Shown: positions 1 through 9,558, counted from the first letter of the stretch. The stretch: 53,773 bases of DNA from Paraglaciecola polaris LMG 21857 (GCF_000315055.1 NZ_BAER01000028.1:1-53773); one strand, 5' to 3'. Notes: generated by a model not told the origin, from the sequence alone. Translations and numbers: made by a program.

Positions 1-259
1 TACCTAATAACTAAAAAACTATCGTTACCGAATCGAAAACAGGGTCAGATAACATAGCGCTATTCATAGCATAGTGATTATCGCTAACTTTCGATATTAA
101 TCAATTGGTTAACTTTTCATATTTACCTTCATTTATTTCTTTGCGTGTATTCGTGCAAAATCTCCCGACTAAACTGCGACTGACAAGGCGAAACCTATGC
201 AAATTAGCCATATTCCGTGCGTTTTTTGCAAATACATGACTCACTTGCCAGCCTTTAGT

Positions 260-271
260 CACAATATTGTG
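260..271. promoter_or_regulatory. Perfect 12-bp palindrome, candidate operator
   Basis: CACAATATTGTG reads identically on both strands. It sits about 300 bp upstream of the porin start in non-coding DNA. The bound protein is unknown. The SorC-type regulator at 8572-9531 is the obvious local candidate, but nothing in the sequence proves it. Confidence 0.3.
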
Positions 272-335
272 TATTCCCACACATTTACGCAACATTTTTA
301 ACAAATGTAAGCTACTGAATTTTATTAATTTAAAT

Positions 336-351
336 ATTTAATGCATTAAAT
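336..351. promoter_or_regulatory. Perfect 16-bp palindrome, candidate operator
   Basis: ATTTAATGCATTAAAT is a perfect inverted repeat with no spacer, in the AT-rich region upstream of the porin gene. It may be a binding site for a dimeric regulator. Perfect 16-mers are rare by chance, but AT-rich DNA raises the background. Confidence 0.3.
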
Positions 352-453
352 GTGAACATTTTGTAAGCAAAAACGATTGACGATGTTAAATCAATCTGGG
401 AATATGCTCACTAGTCGGGCATATCCCCAAAATACAATCATTAACTCAGATCT

Positions 454-467
454 AGGGCTTACGCCCT
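454..467 (+). other. Short leader hairpin upstream of the porin gene
   Basis: AGGGC-TTAC-GCCCT can form a 5-bp GC-rich stem with a 4-base loop, about 100 bases before the porin start, followed by GTTTGTG. The T-run is too weak for a typical terminator. It may stabilise the leader or act as an mRNA structure. Confidence 0.3.
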
Positions 468-564
468 GTTTGTGAAGGCAGTTAACGGATATATCGGCTT
501 TAGTTGATTTCCATTTGAAATCTATAAGACCACACACAACACTTACTTTCATAAGGGCGTAAAC

Positions 565-1992
565 ATGTCTAACTCAAACATCTGCACAACTCACTGTCAT
601 CGTAACAATGCTCGACCTGCGTCGGTCTTCGGCAAGCTAGGATTACTCGCGGCAGCAGTTATGGCTGCATCAGCACCTACGCTGGTACATGCTGAAAAGC
701 TAAGCAAAACAGCACCGGCGTACGTACCCGCTACCCAAGTAAACTCGTTTCTTGATGGTCGTGTAGAAGTTAACTTTCTAGCTATGCAAAACTACCAAGC
801 AATTCAAGCCAAAGAAGGCGCGTTTCGCCCTGTAGATGAAGAACAGTCTTCTGGTTTTGGTCGTATCAGAGCAAACCTCATGCTTAAGTTTCACATCACG
901 GAATACATCACCGCTGATATCGATATCGCTGAAGAGCCAAATGATTTCGGTAACAACGGCGACCGTGATTTTGCTTTTCACAATGACTACTCGGGTATCG
1001 AGTTTGACTTATTTGGTCTTACTGAGTATGCGCGTGAAAATGCTAACTTGACCCTGCGCGTTGGTACCATTGGCGGAGCTCCTTTCCAATTTAAAGGGTT
1101 TCAAGACGGCGCTGACAACCAAGGTAACGCCCTCATTGGTAACGGAATAACGGACTACGCAACCGCAGAGAATGGTGCACAATTAAGATATACCGAGACA
1201 TTCGATGATGGTGTAATCCGCAGCTACAATGTTACCGGCCACATCACCACATCCAGTTTTGGCGAAGCGTTCCAAGAAGATCGCGGTTTTAACTACTTGC
1301 TTCAAGGTAGCTTAGAGTTCGCTGGTGGTTTTAAAGCCGGGATGAGTTTTTTACAGGCCAACCAAGGCGACCAATTGCGCTTTGAAAACGGCGTAGCAAG
1401 CCTTGACGGTTTAACCACCACTAACTATCGCTTTGGGGATGGTGAAAACTATAACTTTTCGGCATCAGCTTCAAGTGAGCGCGACACCCATGTTGGTATT
1501 ATGCCAGGGCTTGAGCAGACAACAATTCAGTTGAACTTAGCGTACCAGCCAACGCCTGAAACCAGTTTAATTTTTATGATTGGTAAGTCCAGTGACGATT
1601 ATACTTTCGCAGATACGGCAGGAAACGCAGTAGCCGGTATTACTTACTTCGGCGTAGACGGGGTCGCTGATCCGGCAGGAACAACGTTCGATTCAAATAG
1701 CGTGATTAAAGGAGATTCGTCAGTTGAGTATTGGACTGTTGAAGCCCAGCATTATTTCATTCCTCGCAAGTTCTATGTCGCCGCACGTTATGCAGAAGCT
1801 GAAAACACCTCAGATTTAATCGCCCAAACAGATAACACAGTTGAGCGCCTACAAGTGGCTGCAGGTTACTGGTTCAATGATAGAACGCTTCTAAAGTTCG
1901 AATATGTTGATCAAGACGAAGGAATTAACTCTGGCGGGCAAATCGGTAAAGGGTTTGACGGCTTCACCTCAGAGATATCCGTTAAATTCTAA
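565..1992 (+). CDS. Outer-membrane beta-barrel porin, probably for sugar alcohols
   Basis: The 475-residue product starts with a long basic N-region followed by a hydrophobic stretch and a likely signal-peptidase site after VHA (about residue 43). The rest alternates short amphipathic strands rich in aromatic residues and ends in a C-terminal phenylalanine (SVKF), the usual BAM recognition signal of Gram-negative porins. It is the first gene before an ABC transporter for a sugar alcohol, so it probably lets the substrate cross the outer membrane. The porin family is not certain. The substrate role rests on gene context only. A 148-bp gap separates it from the binding-protein gene, so that gene may have its own promoter. 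Confidence 0.65.
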   Translation: MSNSNICTTHCHRNNARPASVFGKLGLLAAAVMAASAPTLVHAEKLSKTAPAYVPATQVNSFLDGRVEVNFLAMQNYQAIQAKEGAFRPVDEEQSSGFGRIRANLMLKFHITEYITADIDIAEEPNDFGNNGDRDFAFHNDYSGIEFDLFGLTEYARENANLTLRVGTIGGAPFQFKGFQDGADNQGNALIGNGITDYATAENGAQLRYTETFDDGVIRSYNVTGHITTSSFGEAFQEDRGFNYLLQGSLEFAGGFKAGMSFLQANQGDQLRFENGVASLDGLTTTNYRFGDGENYNFSASASSERDTHVGIMPGLEQTTIQLNLAYQPTPETSLIFMIGKSSDDYTFADTAGNAVAGITYFGVDGVADPAGTTFDSNSVIKGDSSVEYWTVEAQHYFIPRKFYVAARYAEAENTSDLIAQTDNTVERLQVAAGYWFNDRTLLKFEYVDQDEGINSGGQIGKGFDGFTSEISVKF

Positions 1993-2140
1993 GTTATTAG
2001 TCTACTTGATGTGGCCATGTACCTAACAATGGCTGCATCACACTGAACTACAATAAGTTATGAAAACCGTCTTATTTACCCCTGCGAAGCAAAATAGCGG
2101 TACGTAAGATACCTAACCGAAAACATAAGGGGAATGCCCG

Positions 2141-3448
2141 ATGTTGAAAAAAATTACCATGTTAACCTGTGCAGCGCTAACGCTGAGTACTGCCGTAACC
2201 GCTGAAACCATCACCATCGCCACGGTAAACAACGGCGATATGATCACCATGAAAGAGCTAAGCGCTGATTTTGAAGCTAAGCATCCAGATATCGACCTGC
2301 AGTGGGTCACATTAGAAGAAAATATTCTACGTCAACGTGTGACGACCGATGTTGCTACCAAGGGTGGCCAATATGACGTCATGACGATCGGTACATACGA
2401 GGTGCCTATTTGGGGCAATCAAGGTTGGCTAACTGAACTTGACGACTTAGGCGCTGAGTACGACGAAGAAGACTTACTTCCGGCTATCAGAAGTGGCCTG
2501 TCGGTAAATGACAAATTATATGCGGCCCCTTTTTACGGTGAAAGTTCGATGGTCATGTACCGCAAAGACTTGATCGAAAAAGCCGGTCTTGAAATGCCCA
2601 CCAAACCCACCTGGAAATTTATTCGCCAAGCTGCCAAAGCCATGACAGATAGTGACGCCGGTGTGTATGGGATCTGTCTGCGAGGTAAAGCTGGGTGGGG
2701 TGAGAACATAGCGTTGATTACCGCCATGTCAAATTCTTTTGGTGCCCGCTGGTTTGATGAAAATTGGAAGCCACAATTTAACACGCCTCAGTGGAAAGAC
2801 ACCTTGCAATACTATGTTGATATCATGACAGAATCTGGCCCTCCTGGCGCATCTTCAAACGGATTCAATGAAAATTTAGCGTTGTTTCAAACAGGTAAGT
2901 GCGGCATGTGGATAGATGCCACTGTTGCGGGTGCCTTTGTGACCAACGAAAAAGATTCGGAAGTCGCCGATAAGGTGGGCTTTGCCATGGCTCCGGATAT
3001 GGGCTTGGGTAAACGTGGAAACTGGTTATGGGCATGGACGCTTGCTGTACCTTCTAGCAGCGAAAAAAGCGCAGCAGCAATGAAGTTTATCAGTTGGGCA
3101 ACATCCAAAGAGTACCTTGCTCTCGTCGCAAAAGAAAAAGGTTGGGCTAATGTACCTCCAGGTACTCGTACATCTTTGTACGCCAATCCTGAATATCTAA
3201 AAGCCGCTCCCTTCGCTGAAATCACCTTGGCGTCTATTGAGTCTGTTGATCCGAAAAACCCAACGGTGCAACCCGTGCCTTATGTGGGCGTTCAATTTGT
3301 TGCCATACCTGAGTTTCAGGGTATTGGTACTGCCGTAGGCCAACAATTTGCCGCTGCATTGACTGGGCAGATGACGGTAGAGCAAGCATTGGCTAGCTCA
3401 CAGCGCTTGGTCGAACGCGCAATGCGTAAAGCACGTTATCCAAAATAG
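2141..3448 (+). CDS. Polyol ABC transporter, periplasmic substrate-binding protein (family 1)
   Basis: This 435-residue protein has a classic Sec signal peptide (basic MLKK, hydrophobic core, cleavage after VTA near residue 21). The mature part has the architecture of family-1 extracellular solute-binding proteins of the sorbitol/mannitol type (SmoE/MtlE). It would capture a hexitol or related sugar in the periplasm and deliver it to the permeases encoded next. The ribosome-binding site is AAGGGGA upstream of the ATG at 2141. A strong hairpin follows the stop codon, consistent with differential expression of the abundant binding protein over the permeases. The exact substrate cannot be read from sequence; the polyol dehydrogenase downstream makes mannitol, sorbitol or arabitol the best guesses. 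Confidence 0.85.
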   Translation: MLKKITMLTCAALTLSTAVTAETITIATVNNGDMITMKELSADFEAKHPDIDLQWVTLEENILRQRVTTDVATKGGQYDVMTIGTYEVPIWGNQGWLTELDDLGAEYDEEDLLPAIRSGLSVNDKLYAAPFYGESSMVMYRKDLIEKAGLEMPTKPTWKFIRQAAKAMTDSDAGVYGICLRGKAGWGENIALITAMSNSFGARWFDENWKPQFNTPQWKDTLQYYVDIMTESGPPGASSNGFNENLALFQTGKCGMWIDATVAGAFVTNEKDSEVADKVGFAMAPDMGLGKRGNWLWAWTLAVPSSSEKSAAAMKFISWATSKEYLALVAKEKGWANVPPGTRTSLYANPEYLKAAPFAEITLASIESVDPKNPTVQPVPYVGVQFVAIPEFQGIGTAVGQQFAAALTGQMTVEQALASSQRLVERAMRKARYPK

Positions 3449-3463
3449 TTAAATTTTGATGGG

Positions 3464-3486
3464 GGGTAAGTGCAGGTCACTTACCC
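3464..3486 (+). other. Intercistronic hairpin between binding protein and permease
   Basis: GGGTAAGTG (3464-3472) and CACTTACCC (3478-3486) form a perfect 9-bp stem with a 5-base loop, 16 bases after the binding-protein stop. The downstream sequence ATGGTTTTCAC has only a weak T-tract. In sugar ABC operons such structures typically protect the upstream binding-protein mRNA from 3' decay or cause partial termination. Confidence 0.6.
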
Positions 3487-3515
3487 ATGGTTTTCACTTG
3501 AAAAAGGTCTAGATT

Positions 3516-4388
3516 ATGGCGACGATGCAATCTCGTAACTTAGCTAGAATGATGTTATTTCCATCCGTCGTATTGTTGTTGGCGTGGATGATAGTACCGC
3601 TGTGTATGACATTGTATTTCTCATTTTTAGATTACAATCTACTCACACCCGGAAGCGAAGAATTTATTGGTTTTCTAAATTATGAGTTCTTTCTGACAGA
3701 TCCTGCTTTTTTTGCCTCTTTTTTCAATACACTGTTGCTCGTGGGGGGGGTTCTTCTTATCACCATTTGTGGTGGTATTGGCTTGGCGATCTTGCTTGAC
3801 CAAGCCATTTGGGGACGCAACTACGTGCGCATTATGGTGTTAGCGCCGTTCTTTGTTATGCCGACAGTTTCTGCTTTAGTGTGGAAAAATATGCTGATGA
3901 ATCCGGTTAATGGTTTGTTTGCACACTTTGCCATATGGATTGGTGTCGAACCCGTCGACTTCTTTGCTCAAGTACCCTTGTTGTCAATTATTATCATAGT
4001 GTCATGGCAGTGGCTGCCGTTTGCAGCATTGATATTACTCACTTCTATTCAGTCCCTTGACCGTGAGCAATTGGAAGCCGCTGATTTGGATGGTGCCGGC
4101 CCGTTTAGTAAATTTATTTATATTGTTATGCCGCATTTATCTCGCGCTATAACAGCTGTAATTTTAATCGAAACCATCTTTTTACTGTCGATATTCGCTG
4201 AAATATTGGTCACAACCAGTGGTGGGCCGGGCTATGCCTCGACCAATCTTACCTACTTGATTTACACGCAATCATTACTTCAATTTGATGTTGGCGGAGG
4301 CTCAGCAGGAGGTATTGTCGCAGTAATCATTGCCAATATTGTCGCTATTTTCCTTATGCGCCTAATTGGCAAAAACCTGGAGGACTAA
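3516..4388 (+). CDS. Polyol ABC transporter permease (SmoF/MtlF type)
   Basis: The 290-residue inner-membrane protein has about six hydrophobic segments. Its cytoplasmic EAA-type loop reads QLEAADLDGAGPFSKFIYIV (about residues 188-207), the site where sugar ABC permeases contact the ATPase. It belongs to the MalF-like branch of binding-protein-dependent permeases. It pairs with the permease that starts 4 bases downstream, whose ribosome-binding site (GGAGG) lies within the end of this gene, so the two are translationally coupled. The start ATG has AAAGG at the expected distance. Confidence in transport of a sugar or polyol is high; the substrate is inferred. Confidence 0.85.
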   Translation: MATMQSRNLARMMLFPSVVLLLAWMIVPLCMTLYFSFLDYNLLTPGSEEFIGFLNYEFFLTDPAFFASFFNTLLLVGGVLLITICGGIGLAILLDQAIWGRNYVRIMVLAPFFVMPTVSALVWKNMLMNPVNGLFAHFAIWIGVEPVDFFAQVPLLSIIIIVSWQWLPFAALILLTSIQSLDREQLEAADLDGAGPFSKFIYIVMPHLSRAITAVILIETIFLLSIFAEILVTTSGGPGYASTNLTYLIYTQSLLQFDVGGGSAGGIVAVIIANIVAIFLMRLIGKNLED

Positions 4389-4391
4389 ATT

Positions 4392-5222
4392 ATGGCTATG
4401 AATAACAGTAATAAATCTAAAATTATTTATACCGCTTTAGCCTGGGGCATAAGTGGAATGATCTTTTTCCCCATTTTATGGACCTTGCTAACCAGCTTTA
4501 AAACGGAAGCTGAGGCAATATCAGCCAACCCCAGTCTATTTATGTTTGATTGGACACTTGAAAACTATTCAGACGTACTGGCGCGTTCCCCCTACTTTAA
4601 CCATTTCTGGAATTCTGTAGTGATTTCGATTGGTTCTAGTTTGCTAGGTTTAGTCATAGCCATACCCGCAGCTTGGTCTATGGCGTTTGTGCAAACTAAA
4701 CGCACTAAACATTTATTAATGTGGATGCTGTCGACCAAAATGTTACCGCCGGTCGGTGTACTGATCCCTATTTATTTGATGTTTAGAGATTTCTCTTTGC
4801 TCGACACTAAATTGGGCTTGGTCATTGTTATGACACTGGTCAACTTACCGATAATGGTGTGGATGCTTTACACCTACTTTAGAGAAATCCCACATGAAAT
4901 CCTTGAAGCATCACGTATGGACGGATGCAGTATTGCTGAAGAGATATTTCATGTGTTACTACCGCTTGCACTGCCAGGTATAGCTTCTACGCTACTTCTA
5001 AACGTTATTTTAGCGTGGAATGAAGCTTTTTGGACACTGATATTGACCGCAGCAAATGCAGCCCCGTTAACGGCATTTATTGCCAGTTATTCAAGTCCAG
5101 AGGGATTATTTTACGCCAAGTTATCAGCAGCATCGGTGATGGCCATTGTGCCCATACTTATACTTGGTTGGTTTAGTCAGAAACAATTAGTGCGCGGATT
5201 AAGCTTCGGCGCAGTAAAATAG
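4392..5222 (+). CDS. Polyol ABC transporter permease (SmoG/MtlG type)
   Basis: The 276-residue inner-membrane permease is of the MalG-like branch, with about six transmembrane segments. The EAA loop is [19 protein letters not shown] (about residues 167-185), close to the family consensus EAAxxDG. It forms the translocation pore with the preceding permease. The gene ends 10 bases before the ATPase gene. A polyol substrate is inferred from the operon. Confidence 0.85.
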   Translation: MAMNNSNKSKIIYTALAWGISGMIFFPILWTLLTSFKTEAEAISANPSLFMFDWTLENYSDVLARSPYFNHFWNSVVISIGSSLLGLVIAIPAAWSMAFVQTKRTKHLLMWMLSTKMLPPVGVLIPIYLMFRDFSLLDTKLGLVIVMTLVNLPIMVWMLYTYFREIPHEILEASRMDGCSIAEEIFHVLLPLALPGIASTLLLNVILAWNEAFWTLILTAANAAPLTAFIASYSSPEGLFYAKLSAASVMAIVPILILGWFSQKQLVRGLSFGAVK

Positions 5223-5232
5223 GAGAGTTATC

Positions 5233-6255
5233 ATGGGCAGCATTACTTTAAAACAGGTCACGAAAACTTTCGGCGACGTAAATGTAATTAAACCAATAGA
5301 TCTACAGATACATGATGGCGAATTCATCGTATTCGTTGGTCCGTCAGGTTGTGGTAAATCAACTTTGTTGCGGATGATCGCGGGTTTGGAAGATACAACC
5401 AGTGGCAATATTGACATAGACGGACAAGATGCCACTAATACGCCTCCTGCAAAGCGAGGCTTAGCCATGGTGTTTCAATCCTACGCACTGTATCCACACA
5501 TGTCGGTGCGCAACAATATTGCGTTCCCATTAAAACGAGCAAAAATGCCCCCTGCTGAAATTGAGGCAAAAATTGCCTCCGCGGCAAAAATATTGAATCT
5601 GGGTGATTATCTGGATCGCAAACCCGGACAATTGTCAGGCGGTCAGCGTCAACGCGTTGCAATTGGCCGTGCGATAGTGCGTCAACCTTCTGCGTTTTTA
5701 TTTGATGAGCCACTGTCTAATTTAGACGCATCATTGCGCGTTAACATGCGCCTGGAAATTTCCGAGTTACACAAAACTCTTGATACGACGATGATTTATG
5801 TCACCCACGATCAAGTAGAAGCGATGACAATGGCAGATCGCATTGCGGTATTTAATGCAGGTGTGATTGAGCAGGTCGGAACCCCGCTAGAGTTGTACCA
5901 AACTCCGATCAATCGCTTTGTTGCTGGTTTCATTGGTTCGCCAAAAATGAACTTTATTGAGGTTGAAGCAGTTGATGGCGATCCAACCAGTTGCGTGGGA
6001 GTACGTCCGGAGCATTTAAAAGTTACACAGGACAAAGGCCTTTGGACGGGTAAAGTTGGTGTGATTGAGCATTTAGGGTCAGAAACCTTTCTACATATTC
6101 ATGTTGATGGAGTGGGTCCCCTTACCCTTAAAGCTGATGGTGATTGCCCATTGAAATATGGCGACGATGTAAATTTGACCGCACCGCAAAACAAAATTAT
6201 GCATTTTGATGCAGCGGGTAAGACTCTGCCAGCGACTCCATTTTCCGGTAACTAA
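5233..6255 (+). CDS. Polyol ABC transporter ATP-binding protein (SmoK/MtlK/UgpC type)
   Basis: The 340-residue ATPase has all canonical motifs: Walker [10 protein letters not shown] (residues 36-44), signature LSGGQRQR (134-141) and Walker B FLFDEP (155-160) followed by the D-loop. A C-terminal MOI/TOBE-type domain (about 235-340, starting near VGVRPEHLK) marks the sugar-importer subclass. It energises uptake through the two permeases encoded just upstream. The ribosome-binding site is AGGAGAG, and the gap from the preceding stop is 10 bases. A weak hairpin (6271-6288) follows before the dehydrogenase gene. Confidence 0.9.
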   Translation: MGSITLKQVTKTFGDVNVIKPIDLQIHDGEFIVFVGPSGCGKSTLLRMIAGLEDTTSGNIDIDGQDATNTPPAKRGLAMVFQSYALYPHMSVRNNIAFPLKRAKMPPAEIEAKIASAAKILNLGDYLDRKPGQLSGGQRQRVAIGRAIVRQPSAFLFDEPLSNLDASLRVNMRLEISELHKTLDTTMIYVTHDQVEAMTMADRIAVFNAGVIEQVGTPLELYQTPINRFVAGFIGSPKMNFIEVEAVDGDPTSCVGVRPEHLKVTQDKGLWTGKVGVIEHLGSETFLHIHVDGVGPLTLKADGDCPLKYGDDVNLTAPQNKIMHFDAAGKTLPATPFSGN

Positions 6256-6270
6256 ACGGCACAGGGGAGG

Positions 6271-6288
6271 CAAACCTTTTTGGGTTTG
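6271..6288 (+). other. Intercistronic hairpin after the transporter ATPase gene
   Basis: CAAACC (6271-6276), a TTTTTG loop and GGTTTG (6283-6288), followed by TTTCC, form a modest stem. It could cause partial termination or mRNA processing between the transport genes and the catabolic genes. It is weak as a terminator. Confidence 0.35.
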
Positions 6289-6366
6289 TTTCCACGTGTT
6301 CACCCGGGAAATGAACCAACCTGATTTATATTAGCATTTTGCTACATAACGTAGGAGCTCAATTCA

Positions 6367-7836
6367 ATGACTATTAAACTTGGTCTTGACACACTTGATG
6401 CCATGCCACCTAACGTGTCTAAACCCGATTATCAACGCGCATTGCTTTCACCCGGTATTATTCACATTGGCGTCGGCAATTTTCATCGTGCTCATCAAGC
6501 GGTTTACCTAGACAAATTATTTAACGCAGGCCTGGCCCATGATTGGGCTATCAGAGGAGCAGGCATTAAAACCTATGACTCGGTCATGCGCGACAAATTG
6601 AAAGCTCAGGACTGGTTAACGACCGTGGTAGAACTAGATGCAAAAGGACTCACCGCTAGGGTTTGCGCTTCGATGCTCGATTTCATCGAAAATGATGCCA
6701 GTACGTTAATTGACGCCCTCACCGATAGTCAGATTCGAATAGTGTCAATGACAATTACCGAAGGGGGTTATTTCATGGATGATAAGACAGGCGGCTTCAA
6801 CCTTGCCCATGACGAAATCCAAAGGGATATTGCTAATATTGAAACCCCCACAACCGTATTTGGCTTAATGATTTCGGCGCTAAAACGTCGTAAGGAACAG
6901 AACAAGCCAGCTTTTACCATTATGTCCTGCGACAATATTCCTCACAACGGTAATATTACCAAACGAGTTGTTAGCGAAATGGCTGCAGCGATCGATGGTG
7001 ATTTAGCGCAGTGGATTAGCCAAAATGTTACCTTCCCGAATTCTATGGTTGACTGTATTACGCCGGCAACATCAGAGCAGGAACGTCAACGTCTGATGAC
7101 TTTATTTGATATAGAAGACCAGGCCCCTGTTTTTTGTGAACCGTTTAGACAATGGGTACTAGAGGATAACTTTGCCAATGGCCGCCCCCCCCTAGAACAG
7201 GTCGGTGTCGAATTTGTTGCAGATGTCGCCCCTTTTGAACTGATGAAATTACGTATTCTAAATGGTGGACATGCCGCAATTGCCTACCCAGGCGCTTTAT
7301 TCGGCATTCACTTTGTCCACGATGTTATGGCTCATCCACTCATAAGCTTGTACTTGAAAAAACTGGTTACACAGGAAATTATTCCTACCTTACCCCAGGT
7401 GCCTGGGGTCGATTTTGATGACTATTTTGCCGTTATCGAATCTAGATTTGCTAATCCTGAAGTGTGCGATACTGTGCCACGGCTATGCCAAGATGCATCG
7501 AACCGTTTACCCAAGTTCATTTTGCCCACTATTGTGGCCAATTTAGAACAAGGTAGAGATTGCGCTGGTCTAGCGTTAGTCGTGGCATTATGGTGTCGAC
7601 TTTGTGCTGAAGGCGACGTTCCCAATAGCAAAATATCTATTGACGACCCACAAGCTAAAAGGCTTATAAAACAAGCATCTATGGCAAAAGTGGAACCGGC
7701 AATATTTTTGCAAATGACGGACATATTTGGGACACTCTCAAGCAACAACGTATTTGTTAAGCATTTTACGTCGATATTAGACATGCTCTGGGTCTCAGGT
7801 ACTGAAAAGACCTTAGAGTGGTATTTAAAACAATAA
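6367..7836 (+). CDS. Mannitol 2-dehydrogenase-family polyol dehydrogenase
   Basis: The 489-residue protein belongs to the long-chain polyol-specific dehydrogenases. The N-terminal NAD(P)-binding region carries GVGNFHRAHQAVY. The family's catalytic signature KxxxxNxxH is present as KLRILNGGH, giving K294, N299 and H302, within one residue of the catalytic trio known in Pseudomonas fluorescens mannitol 2-dehydrogenase. It should oxidise a hexitol such as mannitol to fructose (or arabitol to xylulose) with NAD+. It acts in the cytoplasm on the imported polyol, and the fructokinase at 9609-10574 would take the fructose. A good ribosome-binding site (TAGGAG) precedes the ATG. Family confidence is very high; substrate preference among mannitol, sorbitol and arabitol is unresolved. 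Confidence 0.92.
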   Translation: MTIKLGLDTLDAMPPNVSKPDYQRALLSPGIIHIGVGNFHRAHQAVYLDKLFNAGLAHDWAIRGAGIKTYDSVMRDKLKAQDWLTTVVELDAKGLTARVCASMLDFIENDASTLIDALTDSQIRIVSMTITEGGYFMDDKTGGFNLAHDEIQRDIANIETPTTVFGLMISALKRRKEQNKPAFTIMSCDNIPHNGNITKRVVSEMAAAIDGDLAQWISQNVTFPNSMVDCITPATSEQERQRLMTLFDIEDQAPVFCEPFRQWVLEDNFANGRPPLEQVGVEFVADVAPFELMKLRILNGGHAAIAYPGALFGIHFVHDVMAHPLISLYLKKLVTQEIIPTLPQVPGVDFDDYFAVIESRFANPEVCDTVPRLCQDASNRLPKFILPTIVANLEQGRDCAGLALVVALWCRLCAEGDVPNSKISIDDPQAKRLIKQASMAKVEPAIFLQMTDIFGTLSSNNVFVKHFTSILDMLWVSGTEKTLEWYLKQ

Positions 7837-7856
7837 GAATAATTGCCGGTTATTGA

Positions 7857-8579
7857 ATGACTCCTTCCCACACATCACTTTTGCAGTACCCCATAGAATT
7901 AATCATTTTTGATTGCGATGGGGTACTGATAGATAGTGAAATTATAAGTAAACGTGTATTGCTACACATGCTCTTAGAGCTTGGTGTGCGCATATCCGAT
8001 GAATATTTTGAGTCGAACTTCCTCGGCCATAGTTTTGAGCATGTCACAGCCAAAATTTTGGCTGACTTTGACGTAGCATTAGCGAGTTCATTTTCCCAAG
8101 ACTATCAAACTAAGTTAATGCAAGTTTTCGCTGTGGAGCTTGAGCCCACGGTTGGACTAGAACGAATGTTATCAGAGCTCAAAGTACCTTATTGCGTGGC
8201 GACCAGTAGCAGTCCTCAGCGCGTCAGTCGCGCGCTAGAGATAACGCGTATTGGCCACTATTTTGGTGATCAAGTTTTCACTTCTTCTGAAGTAAAAAAC
8301 GGTAAACCCGCTCCTGATTTGTTTTTATACGCAGCGGAAAAAATGGGTGTTCATCCTCAATGTTGCCTAGTGATTGAAGATTCCCCCGCCGGCATTCAAG
8401 GGGCCAAGGCAGCCCAAATGCAAGTCATCCGATATGCTGGCGCAGGCCATATGCAGCAATGGAGACAACCCGGCGAGTCCTCAGTCGACGATTTGACGAC
8501 TATCAAAAATTGGCAAGCTCTTTATGCGCTTGCACCGACGCTCAACACAATACATAACATGCGAGATAAACGTGGTTAA
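7857..8579 (+). CDS. HAD-superfamily hydrolase (beta-phosphoglucomutase/YieH-like)
   Basis: The 240-residue protein shows the four HAD motifs: nucleophile and acid/base D19 and D21 in FDCDGVLIDSE, a Ser/Thr motif in VATSSSP, a conserved lysine in KNGKPAPD, and the acidic motif VIEDSPAGIQGA. This is the subfamily I cap type that includes beta-phosphoglucomutase and small sugar-phosphate phosphatases. It starts 20 bases after the dehydrogenase, with only a weak ribosome-binding site. Its last bases overlap the regulator's start, so it is co-transcribed. A housekeeping role on a sugar or polyol phosphate that leaks from the pathway is plausible but is inference. Confidence 0.85.
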   Translation: MTPSHTSLLQYPIELIIFDCDGVLIDSEIISKRVLLHMLLELGVRISDEYFESNFLGHSFEHVTAKILADFDVALASSFSQDYQTKLMQVFAVELEPTVGLERMLSELKVPYCVATSSSPQRVSRALEITRIGHYFGDQVFTSSEVKNGKPAPDLFLYAAEKMGVHPQCCLVIEDSPAGIQGAKAAQMQVIRYAGAGHMQQWRQPGESSVDDLTTIKNWQALYALAPTLNTIHNMRDKRG

Positions 8580-9531
8580 GCTTTCCAGTGCCGAAAATAG
8601 ACGATTAGACGACGCCGCTCGAGCCGGCTGGTTATATTATGTTGCGGGTAACACACAAGATGACATCGCAAAAAAACTCGGAATTTCTCGCCAATCGGCT
8701 CAGCGCATGGTGGCGTTATCCGTTAGCGAGAAGTTAGTAAAAGTTAGGCTCGATCATCCCATTGCTAAGTGCATGGACTTGGCTGAAAAAATTTCCAACC
8801 GTTTTGGTCTGCTTTCCTGTGAAGTGGTGCCTAGTGATATTAGCGATCCGACCTCGACCGTGGGTTTAGCCCAGGCCGGAGCCAACGAAATTGAACGTCA
8901 TTTAAAATCAATACAACCCAAAATATTGGCCATGGGCACCGGGCGAGTGCTGCGTACCTGCGTAGATGAACTGGCCCCGCTAGATTGTGCTCAGCATAAA
9001 ATTGTAGCCTTACTGGGTAACATGACATCTGACGGCGCGGCGTCACCTTATGATGTAGTGGTACGCATGGCTGAGCGCGTTAACGCCAAGCATTACCCCA
9101 TGCCTTTACCTGTGTTGCCGCGAAGTGTGAACGCAAAAAATCAGTTACACGCCATGCCCCACATTGCGCAGAATATGAATCTGGCACAACACGCAGATGT
9201 GACCTTTGTAGGTGTGGGTAATTTAGGCACCAATTCGCCCCTGCATCTAGACGGTTTCGTGACCCCTGAAGAGTTAGACGAGTTGCAAACGGGCGGCGCC
9301 GTGGGAGAAATTATTAGCTGGGTATTTGATAAAAATGGGCAGTTACTCGATTGCGGTATCAATCAACGAGTGGCCAGTACGCCGCTTATTGTTGGCTCAG
9401 ATAAACCGGTATTTGCTTTAGCTGCCGGTGAAGATAAGGTCTTTGCAATATTGGGCGCTTTACGATCAAAGCTGGTGAACGCTTTGATTACTAATGAATA
9501 CACTGCCGAGCGCTTATTAAGTATCGACTAA
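8572..9531 (+). CDS. SorC-family sugar-sensing transcriptional regulator
   Basis: This 319-residue protein has an N-terminal helix-turn-helix (NTQDDIAKKLGISRQSAQRM, about residues 28-47) and a large C-terminal sugar-binding domain of the SorC/CggR/DeoR-like type. I start it at the GTG at 8572. That codon overlaps the stop of the HAD gene and follows a GAGA ribosome-binding site, while an in-frame ATG at 8524 would lengthen the overlap to 56 bases with no visible site. It is the last gene of the polyol operon and probably controls it in response to a phosphorylated sugar or the polyol. Palindromes at 260-271, 336-351 and 10641-10654 are untested operator candidates. Confidence 0.85.
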   Translation: MVKLSSAENRRLDDAARAGWLYYVAGNTQDDIAKKLGISRQSAQRMVALSVSEKLVKVRLDHPIAKCMDLAEKISNRFGLLSCEVVPSDISDPTSTVGLAQAGANEIERHLKSIQPKILAMGTGRVLRTCVDELAPLDCAQHKIVALLGNMTSDGAASPYDVVVRMAERVNAKHYPMPLPVLPRSVNAKNQLHAMPHIAQNMNLAQHADVTFVGVGNLGTNSPLHLDGFVTPEELDELQTGGAVGEIISWVFDKNGQLLDCGINQRVASTPLIVGSDKPVFALAAGEDKVFAILGALRSKLVNALITNEYTAERLLSID

Positions 9532-9558
9532 GCTTAAGGCAAACAATCATCGCGCAAC

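Larger units (their letters stand above)
1..564 (+). promoter_or_regulatory. Upstream control region of the polyol locus, no gene called
   Basis: No convincing coding sequence lies in these 564 bases. A 67-codon minus-strand frame at 101-304 has no family resemblance and covers a palindrome, so it is not called. The stretch is AT-rich and holds two perfect palindromes (260-271 and 336-351) and a short hairpin (454-467) ahead of the porin start at 565. That start has a good ribosome-binding site (AAGGGCG, about 5 bases from the ATG). It is probably the regulated promoter region of the porin and transporter genes. A possible -35 box (TTGACG, 377-382) has no clean -10 partner, so no promoter is asserted. 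Confidence 0.5.

Noticed and set aside
101-304. 67-codon minus-strand frame upstream of the porin
   Set aside because: No family resemblance, poor start context and it covers a regulatory palindrome.
7422-7871. 149-codon minus-strand frame across the dehydrogenase end
   Set aside because: Antisense shadow of the dehydrogenase; no ribosome-binding site or motif.
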